A stretch of DNA of 64,000 nucleotides from Ktedonobacter racemifer DSM 44963 (GCF_000178855.1 NZ_ADVG01000003.1:2702183-2766182), one strand, 5' to 3'. Shown: positions 1 to 9,490, counted from the first letter of the stretch. Notes: generated by a model not told the origin, from the sequence alone. Numbers and translations are program-made.

Positions 1-43
1 GCTCGACAATGGCGCGCTTGCCGTGGACCCACTTCGGCTCTAT

Positions 44-205
44 GGTATTGTCAACTTAAACAAAATTGTAGAGCTTATGTACGAGAAACAGGCCTCAAAG
101 TGGGGATTGCACCCATGTTCTGACGGTGTTTTCTGGAACATCTTGGCGAAAATAGCATCGATGTGGGGAAAGCTCATCAACAAAAATATTTAAGTTGACA
201 ATACC
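44..205. mobile_element. MITE, family A copy 1 (162 bp)
   Basis: The element begins GGTATTGTCAACTTAAA and ends with the inverted copy, TTTAAGTTGACAATACC. It has no coding capacity. Its ends match those of the IS6-type element at 10818-11679, which could supply the transposase in trans. A second copy lies at 41428-41587 in the opposite orientation. It interrupts an IS6-type transposase read on the minus strand. No target duplication is visible: the 8 bp on either side differ, and bases 1-43 do not continue the interrupted gene. Bases 1-43 hold an open minus frame (EPKWVHGKRAIVE) that I do not recognise. Confidence 0.8.
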
Positions 206-440
206 TCCATCCACGCTCCAAAAACATTTCGGCCATATCACGAAGGCTCAGTTTGTAGCGTAACCGCCACAGAACGACGAGGAGAACGATATCTGTAGGA
301 TATTCGAGATAATTGAAGGGAGTGCTGGTGCGTTCATTAAAAAGATGTTTGCAAGCCAAACAGCGGAATATCCGATATCCAAGGATGGTTTTTTGACGCT
401 GCTCTTTTGTGGAAGGGGATAGACAGTGTGGGCAATTCAT
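206..440 (-). pseudogene. IS6-family transposase, N-terminal fragment
   Basis: Starts MNCPHCLSPSTKEQ and keeps the zinc ribbon (CPHC and CLAC pairs), the FNERTSTPFNYLEYPTD segment and the helix ending MAEMFLERG. In intact copies MFLERG is followed by the FTHETVRDWE segment and the DDE domain. Here it runs straight into the MITE, so the whole catalytic domain is gone. It is dead as a gene. Confidence 0.85.
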
Positions 441-529
441 AGATCACTCCTCATCATATATTGGCTTTTCACAAGCATACCCCGTAAGTGGTCTCCATGC
501 CAAATTATCTTCCGAGTTCTGACAGAACC
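206..529 (-). mobile_element. Truncated IS6-family element (zinc-ribbon type)
   Basis: One end of the element is preserved as GTTCTGACAGAACC at 516-529. The same end is seen on the other zinc-ribbon IS6 copies of this window (3273, 4060, 15853, 16834, 34522 and 35495). The other end is lost at the MITE. Bases 530-757 downstream hold no gene that I can see apart from the leader of the kinase gene. Confidence 0.8.
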
Positions 530-757
530 ATCAAGGAGACAACCTGTACGTTGCTCGCTTCATGCTCCTTGCCCAACATGTCAGCAAAAAACGCAAGGCA
601 CTCGTACGTTTGCCCTCCAAGTTGGTTCCATCCCATTTCCATCGTGTGACCATGACTATAGACTCATAGAGAAAGTATAATAAAAAGGAAAAAGGGGGGG
701 CGTGAATGAGGGTCTCGCGAGGCCATTCGTCTGCAATACCACCAGCAGAGGAGCACT

Positions 758-2665
758 ATGAAGAACGAACAAAACAGCCTCTTTGGGCACAAGCATAAGC
801 CCGAGGAACATACCAACACTCAGCCAGAAACACGGACTTCACCAGAGGCCGCCTCGCCTCCTGGGAAGTGCTCTCCGAAGTCCACTAGTCATCCTTTCAT
901 CGAAGATACATCCTCCAAATGGAAGGTCGACGATATGATTATGAGACGGTACGAAGTGAAAGGGGTGCTCGGTGAAGGCGGAATGGGTACTGTTTATAAG
1001 GTCTATCGTCATGACTGGAATACGAACTTGGCGGTTAAGAGTCCTAAGCCAGAAATTTTCACCAGGCCAGATAGTAAGGAGAACTTCCTCCGTGAAGCGG
1101 AAACCTGGGTTCTTTTAGGAAACCATCCCCACATCGTCAGTTGCTATTACGTCCATGAATTGAGAGGTATCCCATGTATCTTTGCTGAATATGTGTCAGG
1201 AGGCAGCCTCGCCGACTGGATTGGCAGTCGTCGCCTCTATGAAGGAGGATACCAGCACGTCCTGAAGCGTTCGCTCGACATTGCCATGCAGTTTGCCTGG
1301 GGACTACACGCTGCCCATGAGCAGGGACTCATACATCAGGATATCAAACCTGCCAATGTGATGCTGACTGAACAGGGGATCGCCAAAGTGACTGATTTTG
1401 GACTGGCCAAAGCGAGGGTCATGGCAGGCGAGCAGGAGGAACTGGAGAGTAACGGGTACCAGAGTATCCTGGTGAGTTCTCGTGGGATGACCCCGGCATA
1501 TTGCTCACCCGAACAGGCAGCAGGACGTCCCTTGAGCCGCAAGACCGATATCTGGAGTTGGGGTGTCTCCGTGCTCGAAATGTTTGTGGGAGGGGTGACA
1601 TGGCTCAGTGGTATCCTGGCACCTGAGGTGCTGGCAAGCCACAAACCCCAAAACACAGCGATTCCGCCGATGCCCGCAGAACTGGTGAAACTGCTCATGC
1701 GCTGCTTTGAGTTACAGCCAGAAGATCGTCCTGCCACAATGTGGGAGGTAGCGATAGAATTGCAAGCGATCTATAGCCGCCTGACAGAGTATCCATATCC
1801 ACGTGAAGTGCCCCAACCACCCGCCCCGACTGTAGAAACGCTCGTTCTCCGGGCATTCTCGCTCCGCGAGCTCGGAAAACTGGAGGAGGCGTTGGCCGTC
1901 TATGAGCAAGCCGCCAACCTTGATCCAACAGAGGCTCGTGCTCTGCGAGGTAAAGGCGATGTGCTCCTCCAGTTAGGGAGACTGGAGGAGGCGTTGGCCG
2001 TCTATGAGCAAGCCGCCAACCTTGATCCGATAGGATCCCTCTGCGGTAAAGGCGATGTGCTCCTCCAGTTAGGGAGACTGGAGGAGGCTTTGGCCGTCTA
2101 TGAGCAAGCCATCGACCTTGATCCGACAGATGTCTCTACCTACTGGAGTAAAGGTGATGTACTCGACAATCTCGGGAGAAGAGAGGAGGCTCTGGCCGTC
2201 TACGAGCGAGCCACCAACCTTGATCCGACAGATGTTCATACTCACTGGCTCAGAGGCGATATGCTTCGCAAGCTCGGACGACTGGAGGAAGCCCTGGCTG
2301 CCTTTGAGAAGGCTGTCAACCTTGAACCAACACATTTCTATGCTCTCCTAGGTAAAGGTCGTGTACTCGACAATCTCGGGAGACTGGAGGAGGCTCTAGT
2401 GGTCTTTGAGAAGGCTATCAATCTTGAACCAATTCATATCCTTACTCGTCTGGAAAAAGGTCGTGTACTCGACAATCTCGGGAGACTGGAGGAGGCTTTG
2501 GCCGTCTATGAGCAGATCATCAACCTTGACCCAACGGATGCCAGTGCCTACACGTTCAAAAGTAGCGCGCTCCTCAAGCTCGGGAGACGAGAGGAGGCCC
2601 TGGCCGTCTATGAGCAGATTAAAGAGAAAAGCCCCGGACCTCCACGAGACTCAGGACTTTTTTGA
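758..2665 (+). CDS. Ser/Thr protein kinase with C-terminal TPR repeats
   Basis: Predicted cytosolic Hanks-type kinase of 635 aa. The glycine loop LGEGGMGTVY is at residues 71-80, the ATP-binding Lys at 94 (LAVK), the catalytic loop HQDIKPAN at 193-200, DFG at 213-215 and SPEQ near 250. The usual HRD Arg is Gln, so it resembles non-RD kinases. From about residue 360 come roughly eight 34-residue tetratricopeptide repeats of the type LEEALAVYEQAANLDPT, a protein-binding scaffold. No transmembrane segment links the two parts, unlike PknB-type receptors. The start is supported by GAGGAG just upstream of ATG. The gene stands alone, with mobile DNA on both sides. Substrate is unknown. Confidence 0.93.
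   Translation: MKNEQNSLFGHKHKPEEHTNTQPETRTSPEAASPPGKCSPKSTSHPFIEDTSSKWKVDDMIMRRYEVKGVLGEGGMGTVYKVYRHDWNTNLAVKSPKPEIFTRPDSKENFLREAETWVLLGNHPHIVSCYYVHELRGIPCIFAEYVSGGSLADWIGSRRLYEGGYQHVLKRSLDIAMQFAWGLHAAHEQGLIHQDIKPANVMLTEQGIAKVTDFGLAKARVMAGEQEELESNGYQSILVSSRGMTPAYCSPEQAAGRPLSRKTDIWSWGVSVLEMFVGGVTWLSGILAPEVLASHKPQNTAIPPMPAELVKLLMRCFELQPEDRPATMWEVAIELQAIYSRLTEYPYPREVPQPPAPTVETLVLRAFSLRELGKLEEALAVYEQAANLDPTEARALRGKGDVLLQLGRLEEALAVYEQAANLDPIGSLCGKGDVLLQLGRLEEALAVYEQAIDLDPTDVSTYWSKGDVLDNLGRREEALAVYERATNLDPTDVHTHWLRGDMLRKLGRLEEALAAFEKAVNLEPTHFYALLGKGRVLDNLGRLEEALVVFEKAINLEPIHILTRLEKGRVLDNLGRLEEALAVYEQIINLDPTDASAYTFKSSALLKLGRREEALAVYEQIKEKSPGPPRDSGLF
1860..2630 (+). repeat. Tandem 102-bp coding repeats (TPR)
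   Basis: Units of about 102 bp recur in the kinase gene with near-identical stretches such as GGAGGAGGCGTTGGCCGTCT and CTCGGGAGACTGGAGGAGGC. Some neighbouring units are almost identical at DNA level, indicating recent duplication or gene conversion. One unit (near 2025-2050) is shorter than its neighbours. Confidence 0.85.
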
Positions 2666-2771
2666 TCATCCTTCAAACGGATTTGGTATTATACGTCTCC
2701 CAAAAGTAGGTCAAGTTGATTGCGGTGGGCAGCGAAGCCTCTGCGGGAAATTAATCCCGGTTATCGTTTAT

Positions 2772-3272
2772 ATCCCACATTCCGAAGGGTAATTGACAGA
2801 AAAACGGAAATTGGATAAAGTAATCACAGCACGCGCAAGGAACAGAAGCATGATGCAACAACAGGCTGAAGATTACCACAACGAACGTCTGGATCATCTG
2901 GGCATTGTCGCAGGAGTGTGCCAAGAAATAAGACTAGCATCCTGGTTGGATGCGTTGGCCCCCACCCAACAGCGTGTGATCAGTTATGGGACAGCGACGG
3001 TCGCCATGATTCTCAATGGGTTGGGCTTTTCCAACCAACCGGCAGCTCTACCTGGTCCCTCAATTCTTTGAGAACAAACCGGTCGCTCATCTCTTGAGAG
3101 CAGGGATCAGCGCTGATATGCTTAATGACGACTGCTTGGGCAGGACCCTCGATTGGCTCTACGAGCAGGACGTGACCACCGTCTTCGCTGGCATTGCGCA
3201 TCAAGCTCGTCACCGTTTTGGGGTGAAAGCCCAGCACCTGCATGTGGATACGACCTCCTTTTCGGTCAATGG
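2772..3272 (+). pseudogene. IS1634-family transposase, 5' fragment, frameshifted
   Basis: Begins at an IS1634-like terminal repeat (ATCCCACATTCCGAAG). The protein frames NERLDHLGIVAGVCQEI (first frame) and QLYLVPQFFENKPVAHLL then HLHVDTTSFSVNG (second frame) match the N-terminal half of IS1634-type transposases. The frame changes near 3016-3045. The gene is cut at 3272 by an IS6 element, so the remaining catalytic half is absent. Confidence 0.8.
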
Positions 3273-4060
3273 GGTTCTGTCAGAACTGAGATCACAAAAG
3301 CCTACAGGAGAGGTGTGAGTTCCTTCACCATAATCCATCAGGCTATGAAGCCATTCGCATCAGGAGTTGCAGAGCAGCAAGTTTTTCACAGAAAACCGTC
3401 GTCGCTCCGTAAGAGACAGTGGTTCTCCCAGAGTGGGACGCGGACGAAAATAGTTGCGCAATTCATCAAAAGCACGGCAAAAACGAGCCGCTGCTTCGAA
3501 ATTCCCAAAGCCACGCATCGGATAATACCGTTGTTTCACTCCCCGATGATCTTGCTCCAATAGGTTGTTCAGATATTTCTTTGTCCGATGCTGTACATCA
3601 CCACCAAAGACCTCACGTACTGCTCGTGGGTAGGAAGCATGTCCGTCTGTTGTCACACGCTCTGGGGCATGACCAACGACGGCGAGTGCCTGCTGGAAAA
3701 ACCGCTGGGCGGCTTCCATATCGCGTCTCTCGCTCAGGCGAGAATCAACCAGATTGCCATCGGCGTCAATGGCGCGATAGAGATAGCACCACTTTCCATG
3801 AACTTTGATGTACGTCTCATCCACATACCAGGATTTTCCCGCTTGCCCTCGTCGTTTTCTCTACGCTCATTGAAGCGGCGTTTGCAAGCTGAGCAACGAA
3901 ACGTTCGATAGCCAAGTGTGGTCTTCTGGGCTTGTTCGCTGGTGCTGGTCGAGGCACAATGTGGACAGTTCATGAGGCGCTCCAGATCAGAGAAATTGTG
4001 CTCTTAGCATACCTGCAAGCGGTGTCCAAGACAAGCCTTTCTCTGAATTCTGACAGAACC
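3273..4060 (-). mobile_element. IS6-family element (zinc-ribbon type), internally deleted
   Basis: Bounded by GGTTCTGTCAGAACT and its inverse AATTCTGACAGAACC. It is 788 bp against about 975-980 bp in the intact copies. The 8 bp flanking each end differ, so there is no target duplication. The left neighbour is a truncated IS1634 gene and the right neighbour a truncated IS630 gene, as expected of a recombination joint. Confidence 0.85.
3360..3973 (-). pseudogene. IS6-family transposase with internal deletion
   Basis: N-terminal zinc ribbon MNCPHCASTSTSEQ runs to FNER and is then joined out of frame to the RGQAGKSWYVDET segment, removing the helix-turn-helix region present in the copy at 34587-35408. 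The catalytic part remains (DETYIKVHGKW, TTDGHASYPRA, LEQDHRGVKQRYYPMRGFG). Not functional as it stands. Confidence 0.85.
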
Positions 4061-4260
4061 CTGGCGCCGCACCCACAGTTGGGGAGAGAGCGATGATCCA
4101 GACGCGCGTCCCAAAAGAACGGCGGTCGTCATCCACTCCACCGAGCCGCCCAAAGGATCGACGACCATCTGCACCGACGAACTCGGGCCGGTGACCCCAC
4201 GCACCTTTGCGCCGGCGCCAGGCTGGTCAGCCGATGGCCATCGCATCAAAGCTCCCTTAG
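4061..4260 (+). pseudogene. IS630-family transposase fragment
   Basis: Nucleotides from CACCCACAGTTGGGGAGAGA to CATCGCATCAAAGC are nearly the same as part of the IS630 remnant at 10344-10817. The translated pieces (THSWGES, and GWSADGHRIKAP in another frame) belong to the IS630 DDE region. Both ends are lost and the frame is broken. Confidence 0.7.
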
Positions 4261-4468
4261 AGGGGTGCGGCAAGGTTTTTTGCAACGTGGGGAAAAGCCC
4301 ATGGGATGTACGATGAGATATGAGTTGTCACCTATGCGGGCAAGGGAAATGACAACGATTCCCCTGACCATTGGGCTCTCTCGATCGGCCTGGGGAACTT
4401 TCTGATGATGATCCTCGTTGGTAGGATGGATCATCTTTTTGAGGTAACTATCACATCAGGAGGAAAAT

Positions 4469-4987
4469 ATGCATGCGTATGTGAAAAAGAGGAATCCACC
4501 AGGAAAAGAGAATAGTGGGCTCCGTTTGTGGTTGCGGCGGTATCGATGGATAGTGCTGATGATAAGCCTGATCATCACACTGACTCTTCTCGGATTCATG
4601 GTACAGCCTGTCTATTTTGCCGTGACACATTCTAACGAGCTCAATTGCGGAGGTTCAAGGCAGGTAGAAGTCTTCAGATCGTATCCCAAAGGCAACCCAG
4701 CCGCCATTAACGCAGCAACCTGTTTTTTTCAAGCCCACCAGCAATGCCGAGCAGCGACAATGTATACGTCCTCAATGGATCCGTCTGGAGGGTCTACACG
4801 GACCTTTTATACCGCAAATAACCTCGGCTCGTGTTCCCTCTCAATTGAGATCGATGTTCGATCTTTTGATGGGGGAGGAACGACGATTCGTCGCCTTGAT
4901 TGCATGAGCCTATTACACAAATCAGATGGGTTACATTTTTTGAACTGTAGAGATGTTCATGATGAGGTATTCTCCTATGCATTTTAG
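4469..4987 (+). CDS. Membrane-anchored hypothetical protein
   Basis: 172 aa with a good ribosome site (AGGAGGAAA, 4 nt before ATG). The N-terminus is basic (MHAYVKKRNPPGK), followed by one hydrophobic segment at about residues 27-51, then an extracytoplasmic domain of about 120 residues. That domain holds six cysteines (60, 85, 93, 122, 145, 160), which could form three disulfides. I do not recognise the family. It lies alone between mobile elements, so context gives no function. Confidence 0.75.
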   Translation: MHAYVKKRNPPGKENSGLRLWLRRYRWIVLMISLIITLTLLGFMVQPVYFAVTHSNELNCGGSRQVEVFRSYPKGNPAAINAATCFFQAHQQCRAATMYTSSMDPSGGSTRTFYTANNLGSCSLSIEIDVRSFDGGGTTIRRLDCMSLLHKSDGLHFLNCRDVHDEVFSYAF

Positions 4988-5010
4988 TCACTGATTGGTC
5001 TCATCATGTA

Positions 5011-5191
5011 AATTTTGAAATTATGCTGGTGGAATTTAGGTAATTATGCTGTTAAGCAGGCAGCCAGCACGGAGCAGCCCACAGAGCTGAAATTGCCCAT
5101 CGATGGCCCAAAGAGATACAGCTTATCTCTTTTATTGCTTGTTATGCATACAGCATAACTACCTAAATTCCGCCAGCATAATTTCAAAATT
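5011..5191. repeat. Inverted-repeat element with 42-bp arms
   Basis: Left arm 5011-5052 begins AATTTTGAAATTATGCTGG. Right arm 5150-5191 is its inverse, with 40 of 42 positions matching. About 97 bp lie between and encode nothing obvious. The right arm abuts the inferred end of the IS1-like element at 5192. It is MITE-like, but I see no transposase in this window with these ends. Confidence 0.8.
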
Positions 5192-6465
5192 GGTAGAACA
5201 CCACTAACCGGTGGCTGAACACAAGACCCCCTTGCGTAGCCTGACGAGGGCTCGATTGGAAGGTTGCTTCCTTACTGGAACAGGCGTCTGAGCGTCTTTC
5301 TTTTGCCGCCCTCGTCGCTTGGGCTCAACCCAGGGTGTGGGAGCAACCTTGTAGTGCAAGAGTTCGCTTACACTCCAGATGTGGTCGGTGAGCCCTGCTG
5401 CCATGGCAGGCGTACAGACTCTGCCCTCATGGGTCAGCTTGCAGAGCTCATGATGTGGCCAACACAGGTTGTAAGTCGTGCCCAGCAGGTACATTCCCGT
5501 TTCCAATGGACGCAGGCGGCGAGCGCCTTGGCGACATTTGCGTGTCAAGGTGGCAAGTCGCTGACGCATGGTGGCATTCAAGCGCTCAATGAAGGCAGTG
5601 TTGAGAACACTTCCCCCTTGGGATTGCTGCAAAAGCCGCTCAGCCTCCTCTTGTGAGCCATGCGACATGGTGCGCGTGACCTCAACAACTCGTTTCTTCT
5701 GCGTCCGCTTGATCACCGTCCCAATATGCAGGTCTGGCCAGAGACACAAGCGAGCTCGCCCTCGTCCTGGTGTGTCTTTGACCTTTTCGCGAAAAGCTCG
5801 CTTGATGCTGCCTGGATACGCCGCCCAGCCATCGGTCAAGACCAGCAGCGCTTTCAGAGGCTCTGCACAGCGTCGTACCTGTTGCAAGATCCGATCAGCC
5901 AACGCCCGATCACGGGTGAGTGAGACAGTCCCAGCCAGCCAGAGGCGTGTCTTGACCATGATCGCCAAGCCCATCCAGGCCACCATCTTGCAGCCTTTGA
6001 CACGAATCTCATCGGCTTGCACATGCTCTAAATCGAGCTGTGCGGTTTCTACCACGTCTTGATGAACACGTTGGCAATGAACTCCGGCTCGATCCCGCCA
6101 ACTGGCTACCGTGCGTTCATCCAGACCAAAGGCATGCACAATGGCCTGAAGCGGACAGCCATATGAAAGCAGCGTGACCACGATGACAATGAGCTCGGTT
6201 GGCTTGCGCAGGCCCTCCAACATAGTCCCCTTTCTCGCACTGAAGGTTTTGCGGCAGCGCGTACAGCGGTAACGTTGACGCTTGCGATCATGAATGACGA
6301 TATTGTCTGCCCCGATTTGCCCTCTTGCACAACACGCCGAATTGGGGCAAAATGCTTTCGACGGCTCCATTGAGGGTGATATGGTCGTTTGCATAAACCT
6401 ATCTTGTCAATGGAGCCCGATTTTTTCAAGTCCCTCCTACTTTCACCATTTAATGCAGTCCTACC
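5192..6465 (-). mobile_element. IS1-like element
   Basis: Ends are inferred from imperfect terminal repeats: GGTAGAACACCACTAA on the left and the inverse of CTACC preceded by TTAATGCAGTC on the right, about 14 of 22 positions matching. It contains a single intact transposase gene. Boundaries are less certain than for the other elements. Confidence 0.55.
5204..6394 (-). CDS. IS1-like DDE transposase, intact
   Basis: 396 aa. The N-terminal zinc ribbon (CPNSACC, CTRCRKTF) at about residues 16-50 binds DNA and is followed by a helix-turn-helix (HAFGLDERTVASW). The catalytic acidic residues are visible in VQADEIRVK, LVLTDGWAAYPG and NTAFIERLNATMRQRLATL, the last resembling the IS1 InsB motif. A basic tail follows (EPKRRGRQKK). 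The frame is uninterrupted, so this copy could be active. The minus-strand start ATGCAAACG lies near the right end of the element. Confidence 0.75.
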   Translation of the reverse strand: MQTTISPSMEPSKAFCPNSACCARGQIGADNIVIHDRKRQRYRCTRCRKTFSARKGTMLEGLRKPTELIVIVVTLLSYGCPLQAIVHAFGLDERTVASWRDRAGVHCQRVHQDVVETAQLDLEHVQADEIRVKGCKMVAWMGLAIMVKTRLWLAGTVSLTRDRALADRILQQVRRCAEPLKALLVLTDGWAAYPGSIKRAFREKVKDTPGRGRARLCLWPDLHIGTVIKRTQKKRVVEVTRTMSHGSQEEAERLLQQSQGGSVLNTAFIERLNATMRQRLATLTRKCRQGARRLRPLETGMYLLGTTYNLCWPHHELCKLTHEGRVCTPAMAAGLTDHIWSVSELLHYKVAPTPWVEPKRRGRQKKDAQTPVPVRKQPSNRALVRLRKGVLCSATG

Positions 6466-6843
6466 TCAAAATTTACAGCCAGGGCCCCTGAGAGAGAAGT
6501 GAAAGAAGACATCCTCTTTGCCTTTCGTATTATCAGCACCCGGAACGGCTCGTTTCCAGGGGCAAAAATGCGTATTATCAGCAGAAGACGGATGAGTTGA
6601 CCGCGGATAACAGAAGTTATCCGCAAGTCCTAGCTTTCTCGAGTTCTTACCGCTTTACTCCACGTGTCAAAAAGCGTCGACCAAATAAATGGTATCGCGG
6701 AAATGAGAAAACTGATCAGCTAAAAAAGGAGATAAGAGCGTTCTACTTCTTGAATCACTCTTTAATGACACGAGAAAAGTTATCCTATTGAAACTGCAAA
6801 GCAGCAATTGAGTGCATGAGATTGCATGAAGGAGGATGGTAGT
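6466..6843. other. Non-coding gap upstream of 6844 gene
   Basis: 378 bp without a convincing gene. A 13-bp direct repeat CGTATTATCAGCA occurs at 6526-6538 and 6571-6583. Nothing else stands out. Confidence 0.5.
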
Positions 6844-9369
6844 ATGCCTGATCTGATAAATTCCCAGCGGATTTCCTATAAGGCGACCTATGTCCCCTCA
6901 ATGATTTCCCTTGATGAGCGGCCCCAGGTTGGTCGAGCACTGGAGAAGCTGGCACTCGTCCGCAGCTTGAGCGTGCAAGCTGACGAGTTGAACGCGCTTC
7001 GAACTGCCGGAAATGTTGGCGAGGACCTTCTCGACCTCGTTGGGCGCATTAGCAACGATCCCTCGTTTGCCTCCGTACAGCGCTATGGTCCCGCCCTAGC
7101 GGCCGTCCGGCTCGATGATCTCGCTGGCTTCGGAAACGCACTAGCTGCTCTACGCACGCGCCAGTCGAACACCCTGGCTACCCAGACCACAGCCCTGGTC
7201 GAGTCGGTAACCTACCGAGGTCCGATCGAGCCGGTTGGCTGGCTGCATCTCGAACGTCTCGAGATGACCCCTGTCGGAGTAGAGCATGGAGAACTTGTGC
7301 ACTCTGTCCCGCTCACGCCCAAGGAGACCGTCAACATCACGCACCGAGAGTGGACAGTCACTACCCAGACGTTCGAGAACTTGATCCAGGACTCTCTAGA
7401 GGGCTTCAGCGAGACCGGGGTCACCGAGAAGACAGATCTCACTCAGGCCACCGATACGGAGTCCAAGCACTCTTCGGCACTGGACGTCAATGGTGCCATG
7501 AGCGCAACATACAACGGAGCGGCCTACTCCGTGACGGCAAGCGCCGCCGTCGACTACAAGCAGCAGGCAGACGATTCACAGTCGCGAAAGGATAGTGTTG
7601 CACACACAGTGGCGATCACCAAACAGGCCTCCTCACGCACTAGAAAGGAACACAAGATGAGCTTCCGCGTTTCATCTGTAGCGGGGGCTGAGGACTTGGC
7701 TGTCCGGGTGATTACGAACCCCAGCGACACTGAACCCATGCGAGTGGACTACTTCCAGCTCCTGCGTAAGTGGCGCGTGGACTTGATCCGCTATGGGCTC
7801 CGCATGACATATGATATTGTCGTCCCCAACCCTGGCCTCGACCTCATCAGTCAATTACAAGACCTGAGCAACCTAGATGCCATAATCAATGCACCACCGA
7901 ACTTCCCTGTAGCAATTACCAATGTCGGGCCTGACACCTGGATTACTTACGCAACCCAGTATAATGCCAGCGTGGATCCACCGCCGGAACTGACGAGAAC
8001 GATATCCAGTCACAAAGAGATCGATAAGAGCGAGGCAGATGCAGCTGACTACAACTATGATTTCATCGATTTTGAGGTGGACGAAAATTATTATGTAGAT
8101 CAGGCACAGTTGACGATGGATGCTAATCTGTGGACGAAGGATCAACACAATTTTGTGATCCTTGGAATTGGTCATAATACTCTTGGGCAGAGCCCCGTTG
8201 ACCTGCCATTCTTACACGGTCTCTCCGGCAATTTCGCTGTTGTCTACCGCTACCAGGGAATCAATCGTGCCTCTATCTCTGTAACACTTTCGCTGAAGGT
8301 GAAAGACACCGTCTTGCAGGCATGGCAGTTTAAGGCCTGGGAGACTATGAGCCAAGCGTATTTGCAAGCCTACGAGCAAAACCGACAGATACTCAAAGAG
8401 CAGCGAGAGGCACTTGCCGCGAAAATCGGTCAGTTCGACGCGCTGACACTACGCAAGATGGAGCGCGAGGAGATCATGCGCTTCGTTCTGCGCTGGCTGA
8501 TCGGACCAACGTTCGAGTTGATGCCGGAGGAGATCAAAAACCTGTTCGTCGGCTATCCCGATGCAAAGGACCCTAAGGAGAAAGCCTACAAGGATGTTCA
8601 TGAGATGACCCTTGCCGAGTGGGCCGAGGTAGTGCAAGGCAGGGATGAGCTCGTCAAGTTCCTGCACAACGCAATCGAATGGGAGAATGTGCTGTTCTTC
8701 GTGTATCCGTACTTCTGGGATCACGCGCAGAACTGGCCTTTCAAACGATTCCTGGTGCATCCGGATCCTGTCCATCGAGAGTTCCTCCGCTCTGGCTGCG
8801 CCCGCGTGGTCCTCACCGTTCGTCCTGGGTTCGAGCTTGCATTCGCCTATCTCCTTGAGACCTACGATGCCACAAAGCCTCCGCCGCAGCCTACCCCGTA
8901 CGTGACCGTAGCGGAGGAGACCAGGAATTTCGCGATGACCAACTATGAGAACATCCCGCCCGCCAACCCGGACCACAACGTGCGCGAGCTGCTGTATCCC
9001 GAACAACGCCAGGCATGGGCTGACATGCAGGCACTCATGCAGTTGCTTAAGCAGTACAAGGCAGCGCAGGGCCGGTACCCAACAACAGCGGAAAGTCTTC
9101 AGGCCTTGCAGTTACTACCCGGCAATCCGACGGTGCCGCTGACCGACCCATGGGGCAACTCGTACGACTACTGCTCGCCGGGTCTTCACAACGATTACGA
9201 TCTCGTGTCCTACGGTGCCAACGGTCAGCCTGGGGGAACCGAGCTGGACTCCGACATCACAAGCTGGGCAGAGGGGTCAGTGGTTGGAAGGTGGTATGAG
9301 TATACACCGACAAGTGCCCTGGATGTCTCCATCAATACTGCGCTGCCAACAACACCTCAGCCAGCATAA
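6844..9369 (+). CDS. Large protein with C-terminal GspG-like domain
   Basis: 841 aa from ATG 6844, chosen because AAGGAGG at 6829-6835 ends 8 nt before it; the in-frame ATG at 6826 would overlap that site. No signal peptide or membrane segment is seen. Residues of about 1-650 match no family I recognise; a serine/threonine- and charge-rich stretch (SSALDVNGAMSATYNG onward) suggests beta structure. A segment with EWENVLFFVYPYFWD follows. The last 125 residues contain MQLLKQYKAAQGRYPTTAE, LTDPWGNSYDY, DLVSYGANGQPGGTE and DSDITSW, which is the hallmark pattern of the type II secretion major pseudopilin (GspG) after its hydrophobic helix. The prepilin N-terminus is absent. It may work with the gene at 9491. 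Confidence 0.8.
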   Translation: MPDLINSQRISYKATYVPSMISLDERPQVGRALEKLALVRSLSVQADELNALRTAGNVGEDLLDLVGRISNDPSFASVQRYGPALAAVRLDDLAGFGNALAALRTRQSNTLATQTTALVESVTYRGPIEPVGWLHLERLEMTPVGVEHGELVHSVPLTPKETVNITHREWTVTTQTFENLIQDSLEGFSETGVTEKTDLTQATDTESKHSSALDVNGAMSATYNGAAYSVTASAAVDYKQQADDSQSRKDSVAHTVAITKQASSRTRKEHKMSFRVSSVAGAEDLAVRVITNPSDTEPMRVDYFQLLRKWRVDLIRYGLRMTYDIVVPNPGLDLISQLQDLSNLDAIINAPPNFPVAITNVGPDTWITYATQYNASVDPPPELTRTISSHKEIDKSEADAADYNYDFIDFEVDENYYVDQAQLTMDANLWTKDQHNFVILGIGHNTLGQSPVDLPFLHGLSGNFAVVYRYQGINRASISVTLSLKVKDTVLQAWQFKAWETMSQAYLQAYEQNRQILKEQREALAAKIGQFDALTLRKMEREEIMRFVLRWLIGPTFELMPEEIKNLFVGYPDAKDPKEKAYKDVHEMTLAEWAEVVQGRDELVKFLHNAIEWENVLFFVYPYFWDHAQNWPFKRFLVHPDPVHREFLRSGCARVVLTVRPGFELAFAYLLETYDATKPPPQPTPYVTVAEETRNFAMTNYENIPPANPDHNVRELLYPEQRQAWADMQALMQLLKQYKAAQGRYPTTAESLQALQLLPGNPTVPLTDPWGNSYDYCSPGLHNDYDLVSYGANGQPGGTELDSDITSWAEGSVVGRWYEYTPTSALDVSINTALPTTPQPA

Positions 9370-9490
9370 ACGCAGAAAGCAGAGAGAGCGTTCCAGATCT
9401 GGTAAATAAGACAGAACGTCGATTGAATGTTGGTCCAAAACCATCCCTTGCTTTCAGGCAGATGGAGGTGGGAAATGAAGGAGCATTAAC

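Noticed and set aside
2406..2792. 128-aa plus frame overlapping the kinase TPR region
   Set aside because: It is an alternative frame through the DNA repeats.
6597..6791. 64-aa frame upstream of the GspG-fusion gene
   Set aside because: No ribosome site and no conserved look.
8449..9006. 185-aa minus frame within the 6844 gene
   Set aside because: Antisense shadow of a well-supported gene.
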